Assembly: GCA_030154385.1 (NCBI GenBank)
Contig: JASKJZ010000203.1
Span: 1-5,370, forward strand
DNA from: Clostridiales bacterium
Lineage (GTDB): Bacteria; Bacillota_A; Clostridia; Lachnospirales; Lachnospiraceae
Length of the DNA: 5,370 nt
Direction: 5' to 3'
Shown: positions 1 through 5,370 of the stretch, piece by piece
How positions within the stretch are numbered: the stretch's first letter is position 1
How the letters are laid out: every line of letters starts with the position of its first letter
Position numbers and translations under genes: made by a program
The notes under the pieces: generated by a model
Told to the model about the DNA's origin: nothing
What the model saw: the letters and a program-made list of their open reading frames with translations, nothing else
Databases searched by the model: none

Positions 1-535
1 GTTCATGCACCACATATCCAAGGAGTGCGCCTGCTGCCGAAAAAAATACACATCGTATTTTCTTTTTTTTATACCAGGGAAAAAAGAAAAGAGAAAATAA
101 AAGAATTTCGAAATACACTCTCACATACCACCATTCCTGGTTATAGGAGGTGGATAGAAAAAAGAAATTTTGAATCCATTCTGCCAGGTGAAAGCTATGG
201 TGAATAAATAAAATATTTGGGATATTGCACAAGAAAAAGACCAGCCATACGTGAAATAGAAAGCGCATAAGATGGTGAAACAGCCATTTTTTATAAGAAT
301 GCTGTGTTTGATTGGAATAAAACAGACCATATCCTGTCAAAAGCATAAAAATCGCAATGCAGATGGAACCAAAGGCAGCAATAGAAGCTAAATCCGTTCG
401 AGAGATAAAGGGAATTACGCTGACGTAGGTTTGTGGAAGGCGTTTGTATGCAAATAAATGATGGTAGACCATCAAAAGAATGGCGATACCCTTTGCAATT
501 TGGGAATCCTTTTTTGTAAATACCAACGCATCCAT
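1..535 (-). CDS. Membrane acyltransferase, acyltransferase-3 family (N-terminal part, runs off left edge)
   Basis: Reading the minus strand from the ATG at 535 gives 178 codons with no stop before the window edge, so the C-terminal half is missing. Residues 10-28 (KKD-x-x-x-AKGIAILLMVYHHLF) match the start of integral-membrane acyltransferase-3 proteins, where a basic/KGI segment leads into the first helix with a conserved His (here H25/H26). Residues 52-73 form a second helix ending in LLTGYGLFYS, the family's 'SGY/TGY' segment. Further hydrophobic segments lie near 92-111 and 140-154, and EWWYVRVY (134-141) resembles the family's W-rich motif. The family transfers acyl groups, often acetyl, to extracellular or cell-wall glycans or other envelope molecules; the substrate cannot be read here. 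A TGAGG ribosome binding site (543-547) sits 7 bases before the ATG and supports this start. The gene diverges from the dacF operon. An 8-A run in the coding strand (63-70) encodes part of a KKKK stretch. Confidence 0.82.
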   Translation of the reverse strand, partial: MDALVFTKKDSQIAKGIAILLMVYHHLFAYKRLPQTYVSVIPFISRTDLASIAAFGSICIAIFMLLTGYGLFYSNQTQHSYKKWLFHHLMRFLFHVWLVFFLCNIPNILFIHHSFHLAEWIQNFFFLSTSYNQEWWYVRVYFEILLFSLFFFPWYKKKKIRCVFFSAAGALLGYVVHE

Positions 536-575
536 AAAGAAACCTCATTTCGTTCGATTAAGTAGAGTCATATTT

Positions 576-604
576 ATTATAAAAGATGTTTTTTTGAATC
601 GCAA
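576..604 (-). promoter_or_regulatory. Sigma-A type promoter for the acyltransferase gene
   Basis: On the minus strand a perfect TATAAT (-10, 576-581) is preceded by TTGCGA (-35, 599-604, 4 of 6 to consensus) with an ideal 17-base spacer. Transcription would start near 569, about 34 bases before the ATG at 535, with the TGAGG ribosome binding site in between. The assignment rests on sequence match and position only. Confidence 0.6.
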
Positions 605-662
605 GGTTAAATTCGTAATCTCATGCATATGATAATAACAAGTAGGATATGGGGTCGGTCAT

Positions 663-1859
663 GTGAGAAGATTAATTCGAAAGCTGGGAATCCTTTTTCT
701 TAGCCTTTCTATACTTGTTCCAAACATGTGTTTTGCAAAGGAAGAAGCCAAGGGACCTGATGTTACAGGAGTTTCTTGTGTACTAATGGAGGCTTCTACG
801 GGGAATGTAATCTGTGAAAAGAAAAAGGATGAACGATTGATAATGGCAAGTATTACGAAAATCATGACGTTGATTTTGATTTTTGAGGCCTTGGACGAGG
901 GGAAAATAAAGCTAGACGATATGGTCTCGGTCAGCGAATATGCCGCTAGCATGGGCGGCTCGCAGGTGTTTTTGGAACCGGGAGAGAAGCAAAGTGTAAA
1001 GGATATGATAAAATGTATTTCCATCGCGAGTGCTAATGATGCCTGCGTGGCGATGAGTGAATACATTGCAGGCTCTGAAGAGGCATTTGTTCAAAAGATG
1101 AATGAGAAAGCAGTGAAACTGGGCATGAAAAACACTCATTTCCTAAACTGCTGCGGGCTCGATGATGATATTACCGAAGGACACTATTCCTCTGCCTATG
1201 ACATCGCTTTGATGTCAAGGGAGTTAATCGTTTCGCATCCCGAAATCAGTGAATATGCAACAATTTGGATGGATTCCATCATACATAAGACCAAAAAAGG
1301 CGAAAGTGAGTTTGGTCTGACGAATACAAATAAATTAGTACGCACCTATGATGGAATAACGGGGTTAAAAACAGGTAGCACTTCAAAAGCAAAATACTGT
1401 CTATCCGCGACTGCCAGAAAAAATGGAATGGATATGATAGCAGTCGTTATGGCGGCCGAATCACCTAAGGATCGTTTTATGGATGCAAGAAAGCTATTGG
1501 ATTATGGATTCGCGAACTGTACGCTCTATCAGGATACACCAAAGGAGAATGCCTTTGAGGTAATATCAATTAGGAGAGGGAAAAAAGAGACACTTCATAT
1601 CAAAATGGAAGCACCTTATTCCCATGTATTTACGCAAACGGTTGATCTTGCGGCGATAGAAAAAAGAATTGTGATGAAAGAGGAGCCTAGTGCACCGATA
1701 AAAACAGGTGACAAAATGGGTGAAATACAGTATTATTTATCTGGAGAACAAATTGGTACGGCCAATATTGTTGCAGAGGAAGACGTATTAAAAGCGTATT
1801 ATCTGGATTATTTAAAGAAAATTGCGAAGCTGTATTTCGTCGCAAAAGCACAGGAGTAG
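663..1859 (+). CDS. dacF: D-alanyl-D-alanine carboxypeptidase (DacF/PBP5-type, peptidase S11), secreted
   Basis: This 398-residue protein is a low-molecular-weight penicillin-binding protein. It removes the terminal D-Ala from peptidoglycan pentapeptides outside the cell and so limits cross-linking. All three active-site motifs of family S11 are present: S63-I-T-K66 (nucleophile and general base), S123-A-N125, and K236-T-G238. Residues 1-25 are a signal peptide (basic MRRLIRK, hydrophobic core, likely cleavage after CFA). Residues of about 285-375 form the beta-rich PBP5 C-terminal domain, followed by a Lys/Tyr-rich helix at 376-398 that may touch the membrane. Length is normal for DacF (about 390). 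The start is a GTG: the ATG two bases earlier (661) is followed at once by TGA. A GGGG at 651-654 is a plausible ribosome binding site. The gene heads a five-gene operon. No strong promoter is visible; TATGAT at 628-633 is the best -10, with a poor -35. The dacF subtype, as against other S11 paralogues, is a likely but not certain label. Confidence 0.93.
   Translation: MRRLIRKLGILFLSLSILVPNMCFAKEEAKGPDVTGVSCVLMEASTGNVICEKKKDERLIMASITKIMTLILIFEALDEGKIKLDDMVSVSEYAASMGGSQVFLEPGEKQSVKDMIKCISIASANDACVAMSEYIAGSEEAFVQKMNEKAVKLGMKNTHFLNCCGLDDDITEGHYSSAYDIALMSRELIVSHPEISEYATIWMDSIIHKTKKGESEFGLTNTNKLVRTYDGITGLKTGSTSKAKYCLSATARKNGMDMIAVVMAAESPKDRFMDARKLLDYGFANCTLYQDTPKENAFEVISIRRGKKETLHIKMEAPYSHVFTQTVDLAAIEKRIVMKEEPSAPIKTGDKMGEIQYYLSGEQIGTANIVAEEDVLKAYYLDYLKKIAKLYFVAKAQE
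1852..1856 (+). promoter_or_regulatory. Ribosome binding site of the phosphoesterase, inside the end of dacF
   Basis: AGGAG lies in the last sense codons of dacF, immediately before its TAG, and 9 bases before the ATG at 1866. It fixes the phosphoesterase start and suggests translational coupling, because ribosomes finishing dacF stop on top of this site. Confidence 0.7.
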
Positions 1860-1865
1860 TGTAGG

Positions 1866-2672
1866 ATGGGTAAACAGATTGATCACACAAGCTATGAGCT
1901 TTGTTTTTCGAATCTTCCGGCAGCCTTTCATGGTTGCCGGATTGGTTTTCTTGCGGATTTACATAATAGTAAAAATAAGAAGCATAAGGATGCAATTTTA
2001 GTGGCTGCTAAGGCGGGGAATTTTGATTTTTTTGTTTGTGGCGGTGATATGATCATAGGTAGTGATAGTGGAAATTTTTATTATGAGGAAGCCCTCTCGT
2101 TTCTGGAACAGTTAAGAAAAATTGCTCCCATCTATTATAGTCTCGGAAATCATGAGGAGCGGATGCGAGGACGTATTCAGGGGGGACAGGATGTGCTCCT
2201 TACATTCAAAACGGAGCTTAATAAACGAAATATAATCGTAGTAGATGATACCACACAGCTCCTTTATCGGGGAAAAGATGCGATTGGCATTCTTGGCCTA
2301 TCGCTTGGGATGGAGTATTATAGGCGGTGGTGGAACCGTACAAAGCTATCAAAAGAGGAGATAGAGAAAAAAATCGGAAACCCAAGGTGCTTTACGATTT
2401 TACTGGCACATAATCCGGTATATTTTCCAATCTATGACGCCTATGGTGCAGCACTTGTTTTATCTGGACATGTACATGGAGGGCTTTTGGTGCTTCCCTA
2501 TTTAGGAGGAGTTATTTCGCCAGAACACCAACTCTTTCCCAAGTATGATTTTGGATTATTTAAAGGAAAACAAGCGAAGATGATCCTCTCAAGAGGACTT
2601 GGTGCGCATACGCTCCCGATTCGAATTAATAATCGCCCGGAATTTATTACGATACAACTAAAAAACACTTGA
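1866..2672 (+). CDS. Calcineurin-like metallophosphoesterase (YkuE/YaeI type)
   Basis: This 268-residue protein has a complete binuclear-metal phosphoesterase active site: D31-x-H33 (LADLHNS), GGD with D61, G-N95-H96-E, H182 (LLAHNP) and G-H202-V-H204-GG. Near the C terminus GLGAHTLPIRINNRPE (about 244-259) is typical of the branch that includes YkuE, YaeI and LpxG-like enzymes. Family members cleave phosphomonoesters or diesters, some on lipid or wall precursors, but the substrate of this one cannot be assigned. Many relatives start with a transmembrane segment or an export signal. This one has none and starts just before the metallophosphoesterase fold, so it is probably cytoplasmic or peripheral. 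The start is fixed by the 6-base gap to dacF and the AGGAG inside that gene. Sitting between a wall carboxypeptidase and a membrane protein, it may have an envelope role, which is inference. Confidence 0.88.
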   Translation: MGKQIDHTSYELCFSNLPAAFHGCRIGFLADLHNSKNKKHKDAILVAAKAGNFDFFVCGGDMIIGSDSGNFYYEEALSFLEQLRKIAPIYYSLGNHEERMRGRIQGGQDVLLTFKTELNKRNIIVVDDTTQLLYRGKDAIGILGLSLGMEYYRRWWNRTKLSKEEIEKKIGNPRCFTILLAHNPVYFPIYDAYGAALVLSGHVHGGLLVLPYLGGVISPEHQLFPKYDFGLFKGKQAKMILSRGLGAHTLPIRINNRPEFITIQLKNT

Positions 2673-2725
2673 AAAACAACGGTTTCGTGAGTAGAATAAG
2701 AAGATAAGAATGAAAGGAAGAAGGC

Positions 2726-3310
2726 ATGGGATTAAAACTACTTAGCATCGCTTCACTGCTTCTTGCTAGCTGTGTTGTTATGATATTGCATGAAATACCA
2801 AAAACGGTACTATTTTTTTATTTCGAAAAGAAACCACGTCTTGGTAAAAATTTAAGGAAAAGCTATCAATTTATTGACCCGATCGGTCTTATTTTTTCGT
2901 TAACGGGTTTTTGCGGGTTTTCCAAAAGCTATATGCTTCGCACAAAGCGGGATAAAAACAATTTATATCTTGGACTAGCTGGATTTATTATGCTGCTGTT
3001 ATTAACGGCTGGCGGTTTTTTGATTTGCCGATTTGCATTTATTGAGGTCGATATGAGTCATTATTTTTCTGTGTTCTGGTTCATGTTTTTTCAGTATATT
3101 TCGATTACCGCATTTGGTATGTTTTTTGTGAACCTATTTCCGCTCATGACCTTTGATATGGGACTTGTGATAGCAGCCAAATCGCGCGAGAAATATTTTT
3201 CTATCATACGAAATGACTATTTGATCAAAATGATATTTATATTGTGTGCGCTTCTTGGAATCATACGAAGCTTGTGTATTAATAGCTTTCTGTTTTTCTA
3301 TCAAATGTAG
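2726..3310 (+). CDS. Site-2-protease-like membrane protein (peptidase M50 fold), apparently catalytically dead
   Basis: This 194-residue, very hydrophobic protein has about five membrane segments (about 4-22, 53-66, 81-104, 112-140, 166-187). Its order of landmarks follows small bacterial M50 intramembrane zinc proteases: an HE pair at the end of the first helix (H22-E23), a basic loop leading to IDPIG (50-54), GF-x-GFSK (61-67, compare the family's GWAKPV), LAG (84-86) and NLFPLMTFDMG (136-146, compare NLxPIPPLDG). However, HExxH reads HEIPK, so the second zinc His is K26; the LAGPxxN motif has lost its Pro and Asn; only the Asp of the last motif (D144) remains. It therefore probably cannot hold zinc in the normal way. 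Active members of this group, cutting unknown substrates, are often found beside scpA in clostridia (from general knowledge). The start is backed by AAAGGA at 2713-2718, 7 bases before the ATG. The M50 link rests on motif order alone, so it is moderate. Confidence 0.72.
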   Translation: MGLKLLSIASLLLASCVVMILHEIPKTVLFFYFEKKPRLGKNLRKSYQFIDPIGLIFSLTGFCGFSKSYMLRTKRDKNNLYLGLAGFIMLLLLTAGGFLICRFAFIEVDMSHYFSVFWFMFFQYISITAFGMFFVNLFPLMTFDMGLVIAAKSREKYFSIIRNDYLIKMIFILCALLGIIRSLCINSFLFFYQM

Positions 3311-3328
3311 GGTCATAAGGAGTTAAGG

Positions 3329-4105
3329 ATGGGAATACCAGTAAAATTAGAAGTTTTTGAAGGACCACTTGATTTGCTCCTTCATCTGATTGATAAAAAT
3401 AAAATTAATATATATGATATCCCAATTGTGCTGATTACCGAGCAGTATCTAGCTTACATTGCCGCGATGGAAACAAAGGATATGGAAGTCATGAGCGAAT
3501 TTTTGGTGATGGCAGCCACCTTGGTCTATATCAAATCCAAGATGCTGTTACCAAAGGAGGTTAGGAAAGAAGAAGATGAGGAAGATCCAAGAAGGGAATT
3601 AGTTGAGCGCCTTTTAGAATATAAAATGTATCGATATATGTCTCTTGAATTAAAGGATAAGGAAATTGATGCTGCAAGGGTTTTTTATAAAAAAGCGGAC
3701 ATCCCTTCTGAAATCAAGAACTACCGCGAAGAAGTAGACGTTGAGGAGCTTTTATCTGACCTTACCCTTCATAAGCTGCATAGCATTTTTCAATCGGTCA
3801 TCAAAAAGCAGGTGGATAAAATTGACCCAATCCGAAGTAAATTTGGAAAGATTGAAAAAGAAGAGGTTAATCAGGAAGAGAAAATGCTTTTTGTTGAGGC
3901 ATATGCCAGGGAGCACAAGACCTTTTCCTTTCGTTCGTTGCTTCTGACACAAAGGAAAAAGATGGAAATCATAGTGGTCTTTTTGTCTTTGCTGGAGCTT
4001 ATGAAGGTTGGCAAGCTGGAAATCTCCCAAGAGCATACCTTTGATGACATTTTGATTACATATAGACCAAATGACGGGGGTAGTTTGATTGGAACAGCAA
4101 ATTAA
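3329..4105 (+). CDS. scpA: Segregation and condensation protein A (kleisin subunit of SMC-ScpAB)
   Basis: ScpA is the kleisin that bridges the two heads of the SMC dimer and binds ScpB. The resulting ring-shaped condensin acts on the nucleoid to load near the origin and organise and separate sister chromosomes. The 258-residue length is normal. The N terminus VKLEVFEGPLDLLLHLIDKNKINIYDIPI (5-33) is the family signature and, by homology, forms the helical domain that binds the SMC neck. VMSEFLVMAATLVYIKSKMLLP (54-75) follows. A charged, acidic linker at 80-91 and a variable middle region (about 110-180, including the ScpB-binding part) lead to a C-terminal winged helix (about 195-245, ending HTFDDILI), which binds the SMC cap. 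AAGGAG at 3317-3322, 6 bases before the ATG, is a strong ribosome binding site. The last 17 bases overlap scpB. Confidence 0.96.
   Translation: MGIPVKLEVFEGPLDLLLHLIDKNKINIYDIPIVLITEQYLAYIAAMETKDMEVMSEFLVMAATLVYIKSKMLLPKEVRKEEDEEDPRRELVERLLEYKMYRYMSLELKDKEIDAARVFYKKADIPSEIKNYREEVDVEELLSDLTLHKLHSIFQSVIKKQVDKIDPIRSKFGKIEKEEVNQEEKMLFVEAYAREHKTFSFRSLLLTQRKKMEIIVVFLSLLELMKVGKLEISQEHTFDDILITYRPNDGGSLIGTAN
4076..4080 (+). promoter_or_regulatory. Ribosome binding site that sets the scpB TTG start
   Basis: GGGGG within the scpA coding sequence lies 8 bases before the TTG at 4089. It is the only purine-rich stretch at usable distance from a start that keeps the conserved N terminus of ScpB. The next in-frame ATG (4143) would remove the EAILFTMGE segment. 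Confidence 0.5.
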
Positions 4106-4664
4106 AAAATTAGAAGCTAAAATTGAGGCCATCCTATTTACGATGGGTGAGGCCGTGGAACTATCCACAATCGCGCTTGCTTGTGAACATGATGAGGATA
4201 CGGTTCGGCGTGTCATACACACGATGATGGATGTGTATGAGAGTGAGAATCGGGGGATTCAAATAATGGAGCTGGAAGGTTCCTTTCAATTATGCACCAA
4301 GGCAGACATGTATGAAACCATCATTAAAGTAGCACATGTGCCCAAAAAGCATGTATTGACGGATGTCTTATTAGAAACCCTCTCCATTATAGCCTATAAG
4401 CAACCGATTACGAAGTTGGAAATCGAAGCAATTCGCGGCGTGAAAAGCGACCATGCGGTCAATAAGCTGGTGGAATATAATCTCGTTTGTGAAGTAGGTA
4501 GGCTGGATGCGCCGGGAAGGCCGATTGTTTTTGGTACCACAGAAGAATTTCTTCGTTATTTTGGAATTACCTCTCTTGAGAATTTGCCAATGATTAAGCC
4601 TGAAAAGCTGGAGGATTTTAAGCTGGAGGCAGAAGAAGAAATCCAACTTAAGTTGGATATTTAG
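4089..4664 (+). CDS. scpB: Segregation and condensation protein B (SMC-ScpAB subunit)
   Basis: ScpB is a dimeric winged-helix protein that binds the middle of ScpA and regulates opening of the SMC ring and its ATPase cycle. The 191-residue length is typical. The N-terminal winged helix begins at IEAILFTMGEAVELSTIA (12-29). The second winged helix carries the family signature: LLETLSIIAYKQPITKLEIEAIRGV (94-118), then GRLDAPGRPIVFGTTEEFLRYFGI (137-160) and SLENLP (162-167). The tail (about 168-191) is acidic and probably flexible. The start is a TTG that overlaps the end of scpA by 17 bases in another frame, so translation is probably coupled, giving matched amounts of the two partners. An intrinsic terminator begins 4 bases after the stop codon, which makes this the last gene of the operon. 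Confidence 0.95.
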   Translation: MEQQIKKLEAKIEAILFTMGEAVELSTIALACEHDEDTVRRVIHTMMDVYESENRGIQIMELEGSFQLCTKADMYETIIKVAHVPKKHVLTDVLLETLSIIAYKQPITKLEIEAIRGVKSDHAVNKLVEYNLVCEVGRLDAPGRPIVFGTTEEFLRYFGITSLENLPMIKPEKLEDFKLEAEEEIQLKLDI

Positions 4665-4668
4665 GGAT

Positions 4669-4717
4669 AAACAGAGCTTGTTTTGTGAAAAATATACAAA
4701 AAAGGCTCTGTTTTTTT
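4669..4717 (+). terminator. Intrinsic terminator closing the dacF-scpB operon
   Basis: AAACAGAGC (4669-4677) pairs perfectly with GCTCTGTTT (4705-4713), followed by a run of seven T (4711-4717). The arms continue inward: TTGTTTTGT (4678-4686) pairs with ACAAAAAAG (4696-4704) with one G-U pair and one G-A mismatch, leaving a 9-base loop at 4687-4695. The whole stem is about 18 pairs, long but classic in form. It lies right after the scpB stop and insulates the regulator gene downstream. The reverse strand lacks a good T-run, so it does not look bidirectional. Confidence 0.9.
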
Positions 4718-4724
4718 ATGTCTG

Positions 4725-4813
4725 AATGACCGAAAATGATTTACAATGACTGAAAATGATGTTATTATGAAAATATAATCATTATCAATCATAAAAAATC
4801 ATAATCAGTCATT
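4725..4813. repeat. Four-copy palindromic operator array upstream of the DeoR-type regulator
   Basis: Four related 17-base sites are visible. On the plus strand are AATGACCGAAAATGATT (4725-4741) and AATGACTGAAAATGATG (4745-4761). On the minus strand, read from 4793 and 4813, are TATGATTGATAATGATT (4777-4793) and AATGACTGATTATGATT (4797-4813). Both pairs are offset by exactly 20 bases, about two helical turns, and the two pairs mirror each other about position 4769. Across the 44 mirrored positions 33 are complementary. The array covers the likely promoter of the downstream gene, so it is probably the operator through which the regulator represses itself and perhaps the sugar genes beyond the window. 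Binding by this regulator is inference. Confidence 0.7.
4740..4768 (+). promoter_or_regulatory. Sigma-A type promoter of the DeoR-type regulator, inside the operator array
   Basis: TTTACA (-35, 4740-4745) and TATTAT (-10, 4763-4768) each match consensus in 5 of 6 bases and are separated by an ideal 17 bases. The spacer contains repeat copy 2, and the -35 lies at the junction of copies 1 and 2. Transcription would start near 4775, giving a leader of about 73 bases that includes the two inverted copies. An overlapping alternative is a perfect TATAAT at 4774-4779 with CTGAAA at 4750-4755 (18-base spacer). Either way, a protein bound to the repeats would block polymerase. Confidence 0.65.
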
Positions 4814-4847
4814 ACAATCGACCACAAAATAGGAAATGGGGATTCTT

Positions 4848-5370
4848 ATGTTAATCGAAACCAGATTAGAAGAGATACTAAAATTAGTAAATGAAAAAAA
4901 CAGTGTAACCGTTCAAGAACTTACGGAATATTTTGACGCCTCGGAATCCACGATTCGAAGAGACTTATCATTATTACACAGTGAGGGAAAGCTTCGCAAA
5001 GTACACGGCGGTGCTACCGCACTTGGGGTATATGGCACCAAGGATCAGGCGATGGAGCTTCGTAAAAACATGAATCGTGAAGAAAAGGTAGCAATTGTAC
5101 GTTATGCCGCATCGCTTATTCAGCCGGATGATTATGTTTTTTTAGATGCGGGTACCACGACAGAATTTATGATTGATAGTATTACGGAAAAAAATGCTAT
5201 TTATGTGACCAATGCGACGGGACATGCAAAAAAGCTTTCACAAAATGGCTGCGAGGCATACTTGATTGGAGGTCGCTTTAAATTAACAACAGAGGCTTTG
5301 GTGGGGAACATGACGCTCGATGAGCTGGAGCATTTTAATTTTACAAAGGGTTTTTTTGGAACCAATGGTG
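4848..5370 (+). CDS. DeoR/GlpR-family sugar-responsive repressor, FruR-like (N-terminal 174 residues, cut by right edge)
   Basis: The frame is open from the ATG at 4848 to the window end, giving 174 residues of a family usually near 250. Residues 6-40 hold the DeoR-type helix-turn-helix signature: R6, I10, V14, then S32-x-x-T35-I-R-R-D39-L, followed by the conserved wing KLRKVHGGAT (48-57). The sensor domain begins near 78 (EEKVAIVRYAASLIQPDDYVFLDAGTTTEFM). D100-x-G-T-T, T121-N122 and G141-G142 are the usual sugar-phosphate-binding positions of this ISOCOT-like fold. Such proteins bind DNA as oligomers and release it on binding a phosphorylated sugar. FruR-type members usually sit directly before a 1-phosphofructokinase and a fructose PTS transporter, which would lie just to the right. 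That, and the effector fructose-1-phosphate, are inference. GGGGA at 4838-4842 is the ribosome binding site. A terminator upstream and an own promoter make it a separate unit. Confidence 0.9.
   Translation, partial: MLIETRLEEILKLVNEKNSVTVQELTEYFDASESTIRRDLSLLHSEGKLRKVHGGATALGVYGTKDQAMELRKNMNREEKVAIVRYAASLIQPDDYVFLDAGTTTEFMIDSITEKNAIYVTNATGHAKKLSQNGCEAYLIGGRFKLTTEALVGNMTLDELEHFNFTKGFFGTNG

Noticed and set aside
63..70. Eight-T run in the acyltransferase gene as a phase-variation tract
   Set aside because: Eight bases is short, the region is A/T-rich with similar runs nearby, and the run simply encodes lysines in an intact frame.
25..330. Short open frames of 60-69 codons on both strands in the first 330 bases
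   Set aside because: They overlap the well-supported minus-strand acyltransferase frame, lack family-like sequence and have no ribosome binding site.
606..633. Promoter for dacF: GTTAAA with TATGAT at 628-633
   Set aside because: The -10 is acceptable, but the -35 matches only 3 of 6 with a 16-base spacer. A sporulation-sigma match was also tried and was only partial. Too weak to list as a feature.
659..1139. Minus-strand open frames of 135 and 75 codons opposite dacF
   Set aside because: They are shadows of a gene with all catalytic motifs on the plus strand; the translations look like low-quality antisense sequence.
2673..2700. Possible terminator after the phosphoesterase
   Set aside because: Only a four-base AAAC/GTTT pairing is present and there is no T-run.
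3752..4222. Minus-strand open frame of 156 codons across the scpA-scpB junction
   Set aside because: It is antisense to two clear genes and has no recognisable motif.
1..5370. CRISPR array, tRNA or rRNA gene, insertion sequence or toxin-antitoxin pair
   Set aside because: No regular repeat-spacer pattern, no cloverleaf-like sequence, no transposase motif and no small paired genes were seen. The only repeat cluster is the operator array at 4725-4813.

Overview
The window looks like a moderately AT-rich, low-GC Gram-positive chromosome, most likely an anaerobic clostridial (Lachnospiraceae-like) bacterium. The basis is the ScpA/ScpB pair, a DacF-type carboxypeptidase, strong purine-rich ribosome binding sites, GTG and TTG starts, and the protein styles. 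The taxonomy is inference; no rRNA or other marker is present.

Layout. Positions 1-535, minus strand: the N-terminal 178 residues of a membrane acyltransferase (acyltransferase-3 type) that runs off the left edge. Its own good promoter lies at 576-604. Positions 536-662: a divergent intergenic region. Positions 663-4664, plus strand: five tightly packed genes that look like one operon. They are a secreted D-Ala-D-Ala carboxypeptidase (dacF-like), a metallophosphoesterase, a small site-2-protease-like membrane protein, scpA and scpB. Gaps are 6, 53 and 18 bases, and scpA and scpB overlap by 17. A long-stem intrinsic terminator at 4669-4717 closes the operon. Positions 4718-4847: a regulatory region. 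Positions 4848-5370: the first 174 residues of a DeoR/FruR-type sugar regulator, cut by the right edge.

How the genes fit together. The first gene trims peptidoglycan stem peptides outside the cell. ScpA and ScpB are the kleisin and accessory subunits of the SMC condensin that compacts and segregates the chromosome. The phosphoesterase and the S2P-like protein between them have no assigned substrate. The operon therefore joins envelope and chromosome functions, but the sequence does not show a direct mechanistic link.

Two things stand out. First, the S2P-like protein keeps the family framework (an HE pair, an IDPIG segment, a C-terminal Asp-x-Gly), but its HExxH zinc motif reads HEIPK and its LAGPxxN motif is eroded, so it is probably a pseudoprotease. 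Second, the regulator's promoter lies inside four copies of a 17-base repeat, two direct and two inverted, each pair at exactly 20-base spacing. They form an 89-base imperfect palindrome centred on position 4769, a likely multi-site operator. Neither amounts to a demonstrated new system; the rest is ordinary core-genome content.
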